NCBI RefSeq assembly: GCF_900104955.1 | Contig: NZ_FNSI01000001.1 | Coordinates: 4,436,001 to 4,500,000, forward strand | DNA length: 64,000 bases | From: Beijerinckia sp. 28-YEA-48 | GTDB lineage: Bacteria; Pseudomonadota; Alphaproteobacteria; Rhizobiales; Beijerinckiaceae | Direction of reading: 5' to 3' | Part shown: positions 1 to 9,976 of the stretch, piece by piece | Position numbering within the stretch: position 1 is the stretch's first letter | Layout: every line of letters starts with the position of its first letter | The notes under the pieces: generated by a model | The model's database searches: none | The model's input: only the letters and a program-made list of their open reading frames with translations | Told to the model about the DNA's origin: nothing | Translations under genes and position numbers: made by a program

Positions 1-1
1 A

Positions 2-1903
<1,902 letters not shown>

Positions 1904-1906
1904 TTG

Positions 1907-2707
1907 CTAGGTCCTAGGTAACATCGTCGCCTTATCAAGACGACGATGAATCAAAGACACCAAGGACATTAGGTCCTCTGCATCTTCTCTGCTCATCTTC
2001 CAATTCAGCTTGGCTTCGTGCGCCGCTGGGTTACGAAACATCCCGAATGTTCCTTTCACCAAGCTCACAAATCCTTTCTGCTCGTCGACTTCACTTTTGG
2101 TAGCGCGCCGGTTGATAGCCAGTATTGGAAGGTCACCCCCGAGCGCACGATCGATAAGAACAGCTCCATCGTCCAAGAGACCTGTACGCACACGCAGCTT
2201 ATCGCCAATGCTTTTGACAGCTTCCAAAACCGCATGAAAATAATTATCTGTCAGCAACTCAGAACGGCAGAACATAGCAACATCAGGATGAATATCGCGG
2301 CTTAATAGATCAGCTCGCAATTCTCGCGCGCGCCGCTCCGCTTCAGAAAGCGTCCCTGCTGTATCTATTTCAACGAGATCTCCTGTCTCTTTTACGACAA
2401 GGCCCATCAACATTAAGGCTTGATTGAGCCGAGCCCGAAGCCTCTCAAAAGCTTCTCGCTTTCCAACCCAGCGAGTCGGTTTCATTGCTGTACGTATAAA
2501 TGCGAGAATGCCTGTACGGTTCGATCGCGCGTTCTGATCGTAAGTAAGGGCATCACTCAGCCGAAGGCGTTTCGTGACGGAAGCATTAACATCATTCATT
2601 CGTAACGATGAGAGCAGCCGCCCTATCTCACTTCCTGTTAATCCAATCTCGGTATCACCGAGTGCTTCCGCAATCGCTTGAATTTCAGCCGCTGTAAAAA
2701 ATGCCAT
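1907..2707 (-). CDS. HEPN-like TIGR02391/Ymh-family protein of unknown function
   Basis: A 266-residue protein whose C-terminal half resembles the TIGR02391 (Hypoth_Ymh) family: a segment with VKGTFGMFRNPAAHEAKL near residues 215-232. The RNPAAH stretch is an RX4H motif of the kind that forms the active site of HEPN ribonucleases, so an RNA-targeting defence or toxin-like role is possible but inferred. No antitoxin partner is visible beside it. The start ATG has a strong GGGGGAG ribosome site 2-3 bases upstream. Base composition differs from its surroundings: two 60-base blocks counted by eye (1981-2040 and 2221-2280) hold 31 and 24 G+C, whereas flanking genes are plainly richer. Together with the three-base gap to the gyrB stop, this suggests acquisition by transfer. 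Coding is certain; function is not. Confidence 0.75.
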   Translation of the reverse strand: MAFFTAAEIQAIAEALGDTEIGLTGSEIGRLLSSLRMNDVNASVTKRLRLSDALTYDQNARSNRTGILAFIRTAMKPTRWVGKREAFERLRARLNQALMLMGLVVKETGDLVEIDTAGTLSEAERRARELRADLLSRDIHPDVAMFCRSELLTDNYFHAVLEAVKSIGDKLRVRTGLLDDGAVLIDRALGGDLPILAINRRATKSEVDEQKGFVSLVKGTFGMFRNPAAHEAKLNWKMSREDAEDLMSLVSLIHRRLDKATMLPRT

Positions 2708-2974
2708 TTCTCCCCCGCACTAGCCAATCAAAATCGGTTCTCAGCGAATTCCTGATACGGTCTTGCTGATGTTTTTTGTTGAAGCTCTCGATTCGATTAT
2801 CATCGGAAAATCGCAGATTGGGGGGCGGTAGCGCAATAGTTGCCAGAGCCGAGGAATTGCGCGACAGTCCCCGCCTCATCTGCCAAGATCGAGAATCTAT
2901 CAGTTCTGATCAGAACCAACTCTTTTGTTTTGACGCATTTTCTGCACGCGAGCCGGGAGACCTTTCGCTTGGAA

Positions 2975-3421
2975 ATGCCACCGCCAAACATAAACGACCC
3001 GTTCAACCTGCAACGGTTCATCGACGCCCAGAAGGACGTCTACGAGACAGCGCTCGGCGAATTGCAGGCCGGGCGCAAACAGAGCCACTGGATGTGGTTT
3101 ATCTTTCCGCAGATCGCCGGGCTCGGCGCTAGCGCCATGGCGCAGCGCTATGCGATCACCTCGTCGGAAGAAGCGCACGCCTATGTGCATCATCCTGTGC
3201 TTGGTCAGCGCCTACGCGCGTGCACGCTCGCCCTGAATGCCCATGCCGAGCGCACGGCGCGCGAAATATTCGGCTCGCCTGACGACCTGAAGTTTCGCTC
3301 GTCGCTGACGCTTTTCAGCGCCGTCACGCCGGATGAATCGGTCTTCGATGAAGCGCTGGAAACCTTCTTCGACAGTGTGCCGGATCCGTTGACGACCGAG
3401 AAGCTCGAAAGCGAAGACTGA
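2975..3421 (+). CDS. DUF1810 family protein
   Basis: A 148-residue soluble protein matching the DUF1810 family, recognised by the opening NDPFNLQRFIDAQ, the segment GRKQSHWMWFIFPQ near residues 32-45, and the later KFRSSLTLFSAV. The family fills almost the whole chain and has no established biochemical role; some databases label members calpastatin, which is a historical misnomer. The ATG at 2975 is chosen because the conserved domain begins right after it; the frame stays open upstream for 45 codons but that part has no family-like sequence. No strong ribosome site is seen. The gene stands alone, divergent from the Ymh-type gene across a 267-base gap in which I see no other feature. Confidence 0.8.
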   Translation: MPPPNINDPFNLQRFIDAQKDVYETALGELQAGRKQSHWMWFIFPQIAGLGASAMAQRYAITSSEEAHAYVHHPVLGQRLRACTLALNAHAERTAREIFGSPDDLKFRSSLTLFSAVTPDESVFDEALETFFDSVPDPLTTEKLESED

Positions 3422-3578
3422 GGCCTCGGCCTCGTTCTGATAAGCGAGCTTGGGAATGCGCTTGCTTCCGGCATCGTCGATGGGATAAGTCCCACCCTCG
3501 ATAGCCCCCCTGTTGCTCGCATCAGCGAATAGGACAACAGTGCGTGGGATGCTCCAGCCGCCGGATTGGGAGGAATGC

Positions 3579-4601
3579 ATGCTGCTGCCTACGACGATCG
3601 TCGGATCCTATCCGCAACCAGACTGGCTGATCGACCGGAGCAAACTCGGCAAGCGGCCGCCGCCGCGCGTTCGCGCGAAAGAGCTGTGGCACATCGATCC
3701 GCAATGGCTTGAAGAAGCGCAGGACGATGCGACCTTGATCGCCATCCGCGATCAGGAGCGTGCCGGCATCGACATCATCACCGATGGCGAGATGCGCCGC
3801 GAAAGCTATTCGAACCGTTTCGCCACGGCGCTGGAAGGCGTCGACATCGACAATCCCGCCGTCGTGCCAAGCCGCAGCGGCAATCCCGATCTGGTGCCGC
3901 GCGTCATTGGCAAGATCAGGCGTAAACATGCGGTGGAACTGCGCGACGTGCAGTTCCTGCGCAAGAACACCGACAAGCGCATCAAGATCACTGTGCCTGG
4001 CCCGTTCACCATGTCGATCCAGGCGAAGGATTTTCACTACAACGACGAAGCCGCCGTGGCGATGGACTATGCCGCCGCCGTCAACGAGGAGATCAAGGAT
4101 CTCTTCGCCGCTGGCGCCGATATCGTCCAGATCGACGAGCCTTACATGCAGGCGCGCCCCGACCAGGCGCGCGCCTATGGCGTCGATGCGATCAACCGCG
4201 CCGTCGAAGGCGTGAAGGGCACGACCGGTGTGCATCTGTGTTTCGGCTATGCAGCGCTGGTGAAGAATAAACCGGCCGGCTATTCCTTTCTGCCCGAACT
4301 CGAACGCTGCAATGTCGATCAGATCTCCATCGAAACCGCTCAGCCGGTGCTCGACTTCAAGGTTCTCGAACAGCTACCGAGCAAGACCATGGTCATCGGC
4401 GTGATCGATCTCAACGACATGACGGTGGAAACGCCTGAAGTCGTCGCCGAGCGCATTCGCCGCATTTTTCCCTTCGTCCCGGCCAAACGCATTGTCGTCG
4501 CGCCCGATTGCGGCATGAAATATCTGCCGCGCGATGTCGCTTTCGGCAAGCTGAGGGCGATGGTGGAAGGCACCCGGATCGTCCGCGCCGAACTCTCCTA
4601 G
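3579..4601 (+). CDS. Core MetE-like methionine synthase (C-terminal domain only)
   Basis: A 340-residue protein corresponding to the C-terminal catalytic barrel of cobalamin-independent methionine synthase (MetE) without the N-terminal half. It should transfer a methyl group to a thiol such as homocysteine. The zinc ligands expected for MetE are all present: His and Cys in GVHLCFGY (about residues 219 and 221), Glu in ISIETAQP (about 252) and Cys in VAPDCGMKY (about 311). The N-terminal TTIVGSYPQP is typical of this short family. The ATG at 3579 follows a GGGAGGA ribosome site; 22 codons of open frame upstream are unlikely to be used. The methyl donor of stand-alone core MetE proteins is often not methyl-tetrahydrofolate triglutamate, so the true substrate is open. 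It precedes a CoA-transferase gene but is separated from it by a hairpin-rich repeat. Confidence 0.85.
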   Translation: MLLPTTIVGSYPQPDWLIDRSKLGKRPPPRVRAKELWHIDPQWLEEAQDDATLIAIRDQERAGIDIITDGEMRRESYSNRFATALEGVDIDNPAVVPSRSGNPDLVPRVIGKIRRKHAVELRDVQFLRKNTDKRIKITVPGPFTMSIQAKDFHYNDEAAVAMDYAAAVNEEIKDLFAAGADIVQIDEPYMQARPDQARAYGVDAINRAVEGVKGTTGVHLCFGYAALVKNKPAGYSFLPELERCNVDQISIETAQPVLDFKVLEQLPSKTMVIGVIDLNDMTVETPEVVAERIRRIFPFVPAKRIVVAPDCGMKYLPRDVAFGKLRAMVEGTRIVRAELS

Positions 4602-4603
4602 CC

Positions 4604-4705
4604 AAAATCAAATTGCGTTTCGCCAGAAACGCAATTTGATTTAAGATCTTTGTTCGACGCGTCCTGTCGCGTTTGATGAGTCCATCAAACGGCAAAACGC
4701 TCTAA
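4604..4705 (+). repeat. Family A two-hairpin intergenic repeat, copy A1
   Basis: A perfect 17-base inverted repeat (4605-4621 against 4626-4642, loop GCCA) is followed by a GACGCGTC box at 4656-4663 and a second hairpin with arms GTTTGATG (4671-4678) and CATCAAAC (4683-4690), ending in AAAACGCTCTAA. The same order of elements occurs at 38955 and, inverted, at 41952, and in decayed form at 18051. Lying just after the MetE-like stop, it may also end transcription. Confidence 0.8.
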
Positions 4706-4719
4706 CAAAGAAGACCATC

Positions 4720-5904
4720 ATGGTGGACGCGCCGCTACCGCTCTCTCGCTACAAGGTCCTCGACCTGACGCGGGCGCGCGCCGGGCCGACCACGGCACGC
4801 CAGCTCGCCGACTGGGGCGCTGACGTCATCAAGGTGGAAATGGCCGAGGGTGGTGAGGGCGGCGGCTTCGACGGCCATCGCGATTCCGCCGATTTCCAGA
4901 ACCTGCATCGCAACAAGCGCAGCCTGACCATCGATCTCAAGAGCGACGACGGCCGGCGCATCTTCAATCGTCTGGCCGAAAACGTCGATGTGATCGTCGA
5001 GAATTTTCGGCCCGACGTGAAACATCGCCTGGGTATCGATTATGAGTCGATCCGCGCCCTCAATCCACGCATCGTCTACGGCAGCATTTCCGGCTTCGGC
5101 CAGGATGGCCCCTATGCGGGCCGTCCCGGCGTCGATCAGATCGCGCAGGGGATGAGCGGGTTGATGTCGGTCACCGGCCTGCCCGGCCAGGGCCCGGTGC
5201 GCGCCGGCGCCGCCGTCGCCGACATGTCGGCTGGGCTTTATCTCTCCATCGGCATTCTGCTGGCGCTGATCGAACGCGAACAGTCCGGCCAGGGCCAGTG
5301 GGTGCAGACCTCGCTGGTCGAATCGCTGATCGCGGTGATGGATTTCCAATCGGCCGCCTGGTTGTTCGACCGCAAGGTTCCGGTCCAGGCTGGCAACAAC
5401 CATCCCTATTTCATTCCGACCGGGACCTTTCCAACCAAGGACGGGCACATCAACATCGGCTCGGGCACCCAGTCGTCCTGGGCGCGGTTGTGCAAGGCTC
5501 TTGGCGCCGAAGATCTACAGCACCGCCCCGCCTATGCCGATGCCGAGAAGCGCCGCGAACATCGCGACGAGCTGAACGAAGAGCTATCCGCCATTCTGAG
5601 CACGCGCAGCAGCGCCGAATGGGTCGAGGCGCTGAATGCGGCCAGCGTGCCGTGCGGACCGATCTACAGCATCGACCAGGCTTTCGCCGACCCGCAGGTG
5701 AAACATCTGGGCATCGCCACGCCGATCAAACATCCGCGCCTGGGCCGTCGCGAAATCGTCGGCCAGCCGATTCACATGTCGCGCACACCCTGGCAGATGC
5801 GCCGCGTGACACCGGATGCCGGCGAACATTCCAGCGAAATCCTGCGCGAACTCGGCTTCAGCGACGACGAGATCGCCGGACTGCGCGACCGCAAGATCAT
5901 CTGA
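4720..5904 (+). CDS. CaiB/BaiF family (class III) CoA-transferase
   Basis: A 394-residue class III CoA-transferase, which moves CoA between carboxylic acids through an aspartyl-CoA thioester intermediate. Family hallmarks are the opening LSRYKVLDLTRARAGPTTARQLADWGADVIKVE, given here only by its parts (VLDLTR, GADVIKVE), the segment NKRSLTIDLK, VDVIVENFRPD, and GSISGFGQDGPYAGRPGVDQ. The catalytic Asp is expected in GAAVADMSAGLY around residue 168. The length is normal for the family. The stop is 14 bases before the crotonase-fold gene, so the two are probably one operon handling the same acyl-CoA. The substrate cannot be read from sequence; formyl-, carnitinyl-, succinyl- or other CoA exchange are all possible. 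Confidence 0.9.
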   Translation: MVDAPLPLSRYKVLDLTRARAGPTTARQLADWGADVIKVEMAEGGEGGGFDGHRDSADFQNLHRNKRSLTIDLKSDDGRRIFNRLAENVDVIVENFRPDVKHRLGIDYESIRALNPRIVYGSISGFGQDGPYAGRPGVDQIAQGMSGLMSVTGLPGQGPVRAGAAVADMSAGLYLSIGILLALIEREQSGQGQWVQTSLVESLIAVMDFQSAAWLFDRKVPVQAGNNHPYFIPTGTFPTKDGHINIGSGTQSSWARLCKALGAEDLQHRPAYADAEKRREHRDELNEELSAILSTRSSAEWVEALNAASVPCGPIYSIDQAFADPQVKHLGIATPIKHPRLGRREIVGQPIHMSRTPWQMRRVTPDAGEHSSEILRELGFSDDEIAGLRDRKII

Positions 5905-5918
5905 ACAGGACTAAACTC

Positions 5919-6713
5919 ATGAACGCCTCGAACGGCAAAATGATTGGCGACAAGGACGGCGCCATCGGCTGGATCATCTTCAACGATCCCAAGCGGCACA
6001 ACGCCATCAGCCACGAAATGCGCCTCGATCTCCTCGGCATCCTCGGCGACTTCGAGAATGACGACGCCATCCGGGTGGTCGTGCTGCGCGGCGCCGGCGA
6101 CAAATCCTTCGTTTCCGGCGCCGATATTTCGCAGTTCGAGGGCTATGCCAACAATCCGGAACGGCAGAAAGATATGGCGGCCACGACCGCGCGCCTTTTG
6201 GATCGCTACGACACTTACCGCAAGCCGCTCATCGCCATGATCCAGGGCTATTGCCTGGGCGCCGGCGTTGGCACGGCGCTCGCCGCCGATCTGCGCATCG
6301 CCTCTGACAAAGCCCAGTTCGGCATTCCGGCCGGACGACTTGGTGTCGCCTATCCGCTGCACTCCGTGCGGCGGCTGATCGAAATCGTCGGCTCCAGCAA
6401 CGCCACCGAAATGCTGTTCACCGCCAACCGCTATGCGGCGGCAGAGGCGCTGGCAATGGGCCTCGTCAACAAAGTCGTGTCTACGAGCGAGCTGGAAGCG
6501 ACCGTGCGCACTTTGGCGATGACCATTGCCGACAATGCCCCACTCACCGTGCGAGCGTCCAAGATCGCCATTCGCGAAGCGATGAAGCCCGCGGCAGAAT
6601 GCGACTTCACCACCGTCGCCGCGGCCGTCGCCGCCTGCTTCGCCAGCCAGGACCATGCCGAAGGACGCAAGGCGTTCGCGGAAAAGCGCAAGCCGGTTTT
6701 CAACGGGCGGTGA
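5919..6713 (+). CDS. Crotonase-superfamily protein lacking both hydratase glutamates
   Basis: A 264-residue member of the enoyl-CoA hydratase/isomerase (crotonase) superfamily. The oxyanion-hole region FVSGADISQF near residues 64-73 and the turn GYCLGAGVGTALAADLR are recognisable and align without gaps to rat mitochondrial hydratase. In that alignment the two catalytic glutamates (Glu144 and Glu164 of the rat enzyme) are replaced: the first by Gly in AGVGTAL, the second by Ala in FGIPAGRLG. Simple hydration of enoyl-CoA is therefore unlikely, and another crotonase chemistry such as isomerisation, hydrolysis or decarboxylation must be considered. The ATG at 5919 has a CAGGA ribosome site and follows the CoA-transferase stop by 14 bases, implying a shared acyl-CoA substrate. 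Confidence 0.85.
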   Translation: MNASNGKMIGDKDGAIGWIIFNDPKRHNAISHEMRLDLLGILGDFENDDAIRVVVLRGAGDKSFVSGADISQFEGYANNPERQKDMAATTARLLDRYDTYRKPLIAMIQGYCLGAGVGTALAADLRIASDKAQFGIPAGRLGVAYPLHSVRRLIEIVGSSNATEMLFTANRYAAAEALAMGLVNKVVSTSELEATVRTLAMTIADNAPLTVRASKIAIREAMKPAAECDFTTVAAAVAACFASQDHAEGRKAFAEKRKPVFNGR

Positions 6714-6787
6714 GCGGACGATTCAGAAAGAGCCTGCGCCTCATCCTGAACCGCGCAGCAGGCGATCCGGGAAGACACCGAGAGCAT

Positions 6788-7930
6788 TCACGCCTTCTCA
6801 ACGATGAGCGCGCTGCCAAGCCCCCCGGCGGCGGCGATGGTGGCGAGGCCGCGTGCACCGGCCTCTTCCCGTTGCAACTCATGAAACAGACGCACGGCGA
6901 GGATGCCGCCTGAAGCGCCGATGGGATGGCCACGTGACAGCGCGCCACCACCGCGATTGATGCGGCTGGAATCAAAGCGTAGCGCATCGACCGTGCCGAG
7001 CGCCTGTGCTGCGAAAGCTTCCATGATTTCGACAGCCGAGATTGCGTCCGCAGTCGTTTGCACCTGCGCCAGAACCGCTTTCGCCGCTTCCGTACTCATC
7101 AGGCCCGGCAGCACCGGATCGCCGGCCACGCGCTTGGCCGCAACGATACGAACGGCGCTCGCCCCCTTTAGCTTCTTCAAAGCCGCGTCGGAGACAACAG
7201 CCAGAACCGCGGCGGCATCGGCTTCGACGGCAATGGTCGCGGCAGTCAGCGCATGAGCGCCCGCGCCCGCTAAAGCTGGCAGGCGTGCGCAGGTTTTTTC
7301 TGAAAGTCGGCGGCCAAAGGCATCGTGATCGAGGCCCGCGACAGGGACGATCTCCCGGTGCAAATGCGCGCGCGCGGCAAGCGTCTTGGCGTGGCTCTCG
7401 ATCGCAAAGGCCTCTTGACGACTGCGGGAAATGTCGAGCCTTACGGCTAGGTCATGGGCCGAGGCGATCATGTCCGGATCGCGATCAGCCCAGGGCGTGA
7501 ACGGCGGGCGCTGATATTCGACCGCTTCTTCATCGTCACGCAGCGGCCGACGCAGGCGCAGCGGCGAGCGGCTGAAACTTTCAACGCCGCCGCACAGGAT
7601 CACATCTGCGGTGCCTGCCAGAATGCGCTCGGAGGCGGCAATGATGGCATCGAGTCCGGCGCAACATTGCGTGTCGATGGTCTGCGCCGGAACGCGCTGC
7701 GGCAGGCCCGCCGCCAAGCCGACGACGCGGGCCGGATTGCCACCGCCATAGAGCGCATTACCAAGGATGATCTCGTCGACGCTGTCAGGCGCGATGCCTG
7801 TCTCTTCAAGGATAGCGCCGATCAGCGGCGCGGCGAGATCGTGGACGCCAAGTGCCGCGAAGGCGCCGTGGCGCGGCGCCACCGCCGTGCGCTTGGCCGC
7901 GACAATCCAAGCGGTCCTTGCCCCGGTCAC
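6788..7930 (-). CDS. Thiolase-family protein without the C-terminal catalytic Cys
   Basis: A 380-residue thiolase-fold protein. The nucleophile Cys lies in TQCCAGLDAI near residue 90 and the catalytic His in GGALSRGHPIGASG near residue 337. The second catalytic Cys, normally in a motif such as TLCIGGGQG, is absent: the aligned stretch reads TIAAAGGLG, so Cys is replaced by Ala. This makes ordinary thiolysis or acetoacetyl-CoA synthesis doubtful. The start is the GTG at 7930, overlapping the upstream ligase stop as GTGA, and the domain begins at VTGARTAWIV. It is the last gene of the bioMNY-ligase-thiolase operon. A similar trio (bioY paralogue yhfU, ligase yhfT, thiolase yhfS) is known in Bacillus subtilis, which supports a link to biotin or its pimeloyl precursor. 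Confidence 0.88.
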   Translation of the reverse strand: MTGARTAWIVAAKRTAVAPRHGAFAALGVHDLAAPLIGAILEETGIAPDSVDEIILGNALYGGGNPARVVGLAAGLPQRVPAQTIDTQCCAGLDAIIAASERILAGTADVILCGGVESFSRSPLRLRRPLRDDEEAVEYQRPPFTPWADRDPDMIASAHDLAVRLDISRSRQEAFAIESHAKTLAARAHLHREIVPVAGLDHDAFGRRLSEKTCARLPALAGAGAHALTAATIAVEADAAAVLAVVSDAALKKLKGASAVRIVAAKRVAGDPVLPGLMSTEAAKAVLAQVQTTADAISAVEIMEAFAAQALGTVDALRFDSSRINRGGGALSRGHPIGASGGILAVRLFHELQREEAGARGLATIAAAGGLGSALIVEKA

Positions 7931-9408
7931 GGCAGCCGCTCCAAAACGCCACTGTCGAGCCGGCGCTTCAACTCGGCGAAATCTGTTTTCCCGGAACGGG
8001 TCATCGGCCAATCCGCGGTTTGATAGACGTGGCGCGGGATCATGGTCAGAGGCAGGCTCTCCCGGCAATGGGCGATCAGAGCGCTAGCCGAAACGGGGGC
8101 GTCCGTCTTGACGATGGCCACGAGCCGCAAGCCGCGCACCGCATCAGGCTCACCCAGAACGGCGGCGGCAGTTACATCGGGATGGCGCGCCAGCACGGCT
8201 TCAACGCCTTCGGGACTGATGTTCTTGCCCGACGAGATGATCATCCGGTCGGCGCGGCCAACCAGATGCAGAAAACCCTTGGTGTCGAGAAAACCGACAT
8301 CACCGACGGAGATGGCGTCGCCATGGCGCCGCAGGAGCGTTTCGCCCTGCGGCGCATAGCTCATAAAAACCATCGGGCTGGCGACGTAAACAAGCCCGGT
8401 CTCGCCGGCGGCAAGCGCCTTTCCATCGCCATCGCGAATGCTGAGCGTAACGGAGCTAAAAGCGCGGCCAACGGAGGTTTCCGGCGCGCCTTCGCTTTGC
8501 TTGCGCACGGCGATGAAGCTCAACTCGGACGCGCCGTAGAATTCAGCAATCTCGGCCTGCGGAAAAGCCTGGCGCAGCAGGGCGTGATCATCAGCACCGA
8601 GCTTGGCGCCCGACGAGAGAATCACGCGCAGCCCCAGTTGCACACCCGATGCCAAGGCGCTTTCCGCCATCAGACGAAGCTGCGAGGGCACACCATAGAG
8701 GATCGTCGCGCCATGGTCCTGGCCCTGGCGGATGGCGCGGTCTGGCCGAAAGGCACGGGACATCAACAGTGTTGCGCCGACATGCACCGCATGGGCGGCC
8801 GCATAGAGAAACAGCGAATGGGTCATCGTGCCTGGCGCCAGCAGGACATCATCGGCGGTGACGCCAAACTCTTCCTGTTCGACGGCGAAACTTTCGAGCC
8901 AGGAGCGATGATGGCGGCGATAGCCTTTCGGCAGGCCGGTCGAGCCGGAGGTGAAGCCGACATAGAAGGGGGCGAGATCGCTGACATCGCGTGGCGACGC
9001 CAGGACATCGTCGGTCTTGGAAAAGGCAGCCATCAGATCATCGACGTTCGGATGGTCCGAGGGCACGTGCATAAGATGCGGATGGATCAGGCGTTGGCCG
9101 CTGATCAAGAGATCGGGACGCGCCCGATCGACGATCGACTGGCCCATGGGGGCGGGCCAGTCCGGATCCAGAATCTGCGCCTCGCGGCCGGTGGCGATGG
9201 TGGCCAGAAACAACGGTATGAAGCCGGGGCAATTCCGCAGTTGAAGGGCGACGGATTGTCCGCGCGGCACAGCCGCATCGATGCGATGCGCCAATTGATC
9301 GCGTTGCTTTAGAAGTTGCGACCAAGTGATCTCCGTCGCATCACAGACGACCGCGAGACCCGAAGGCCTTTGCGCCGCATGGTTCGCGATCGTCGATCCG
9401 ATGATCAT
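7927..9408 (-). CDS. AMP-dependent acyl-CoA synthetase/ligase of biotin-transport operon
   Basis: A 493-residue class I adenylate-forming enzyme, expected to activate a carboxylic acid as an acyl-AMP and then as an acyl-CoA. The P-loop-like motif FTSGSTGLPKG sits near residue 152, a YGASE motif near residue 294, GDVGFLD near 372, the hinge GRADRMIISSGKNISP near 387, and the C-terminal catalytic Lys in MTRSGKTD near 472. The ATG at 9408 overlaps the bioY stop (ATGA) and its own stop overlaps the thiolase start (GTGA), so translation of the three is coupled. The context favours pimelate or another biotin precursor as substrate, by analogy to YhfT next to a BioY paralogue in Bacillus, but the acid specificity is not visible. 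Confidence 0.9.
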   Translation of the reverse strand: MIIGSTIANHAAQRPSGLAVVCDATEITWSQLLKQRDQLAHRIDAAVPRGQSVALQLRNCPGFIPLFLATIATGREAQILDPDWPAPMGQSIVDRARPDLLISGQRLIHPHLMHVPSDHPNVDDLMAAFSKTDDVLASPRDVSDLAPFYVGFTSGSTGLPKGYRRHHRSWLESFAVEQEEFGVTADDVLLAPGTMTHSLFLYAAAHAVHVGATLLMSRAFRPDRAIRQGQDHGATILYGVPSQLRLMAESALASGVQLGLRVILSSGAKLGADDHALLRQAFPQAEIAEFYGASELSFIAVRKQSEGAPETSVGRAFSSVTLSIRDGDGKALAAGETGLVYVASPMVFMSYAPQGETLLRRHGDAISVGDVGFLDTKGFLHLVGRADRMIISSGKNISPEGVEAVLARHPDVTAAAVLGEPDAVRGLRLVAIVKTDAPVSASALIAHCRESLPLTMIPRHVYQTADWPMTRSGKTDFAELKRRLDSGVLERLP

Positions 9409-9974
9409 GGATAAGACCTTGGATCGGACTTTGCTGCCGCCGCGATCGTCTGATCCGGCATCAGCGAAGCAAGATAGGCGCAGGCCAGCGCCTTCAACAC
9501 ATCGCCCGGCACAAAGACGAGATCAGCCAGCAGCGCCTGCTGCCAGGACATGCTGGTCTTCCAGACAAGACCGGCGATGCCGGCAAAATGGATGACGACT
9601 ACACCGCCGAGGAAACAAGCCAGCAACGCGCGCAGGAAAACACCTTTGCCGCTTCCTAACCGCATCAGCCATCCGACCACGAAAGCGCCAATCGGATAGC
9701 CGATCAGATAGCCGGCCGACGGGGTGAACAGAACGCCCAATCCGCCACGGCCACCAGCCAGCAGCGGCGCGCCCAAGAGCACGACGAACAGAAACAGCGC
9801 GACACTGGCAAAGCCCAACCGCGCACCGAGAAAAACACCGGCCATCATCACGCCGAGAGTCTGCAAAGTGATCGGCACGCCGCCGGCAAGGGGAATGTCG
9901 AGACGGGGGAACAGACCAAGCGCCGCCATCAAAGCGGCGAACAGGCTGACGCGAACCATGTCACGCAATTGCAC
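9405..9974 (-). CDS. bioY: Biotin transporter substrate-binding S component BioY
   Basis: BioY is the integral membrane biotin-binding subunit of an energy-coupling-factor transporter. The 189 residues contain about six hydrophobic segments and the family pattern around PLAGGVPITLQTLGVMMAG (about residues 28-46) and the later PSAGYLIGYPIGAFVVG (about 85-101). The start is GTG at 9974, eight bases after an AGAGGA ribosome site at the bioN tail; ATG at 9959 is a possible alternative. The gene follows bioN with a 2-base gap and overlaps the ligase start by four bases, giving a complete BioMNY transporter encoded in one operon with two acyl-CoA enzymes. Confidence 0.94.
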   Translation of the reverse strand: MQLRDMVRVSLFAALMAALGLFPRLDIPLAGGVPITLQTLGVMMAGVFLGARLGFASVALFLFVVLLGAPLLAGGRGGLGVLFTPSAGYLIGYPIGAFVVGWLMRLGSGKGVFLRALLACFLGGVVVIHFAGIAGLVWKTSMSWQQALLADLVFVPGDVLKALACAYLASLMPDQTIAAAAKSDPRSYP

Positions 9975-9976
9975 GT

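Noticed and set aside
7852-9312. A 486-codon open frame opposite the acyl-CoA ligase
   Set aside because: Shadow of the ligase; the ligase has adenylation motifs and translational coupling to its neighbours.
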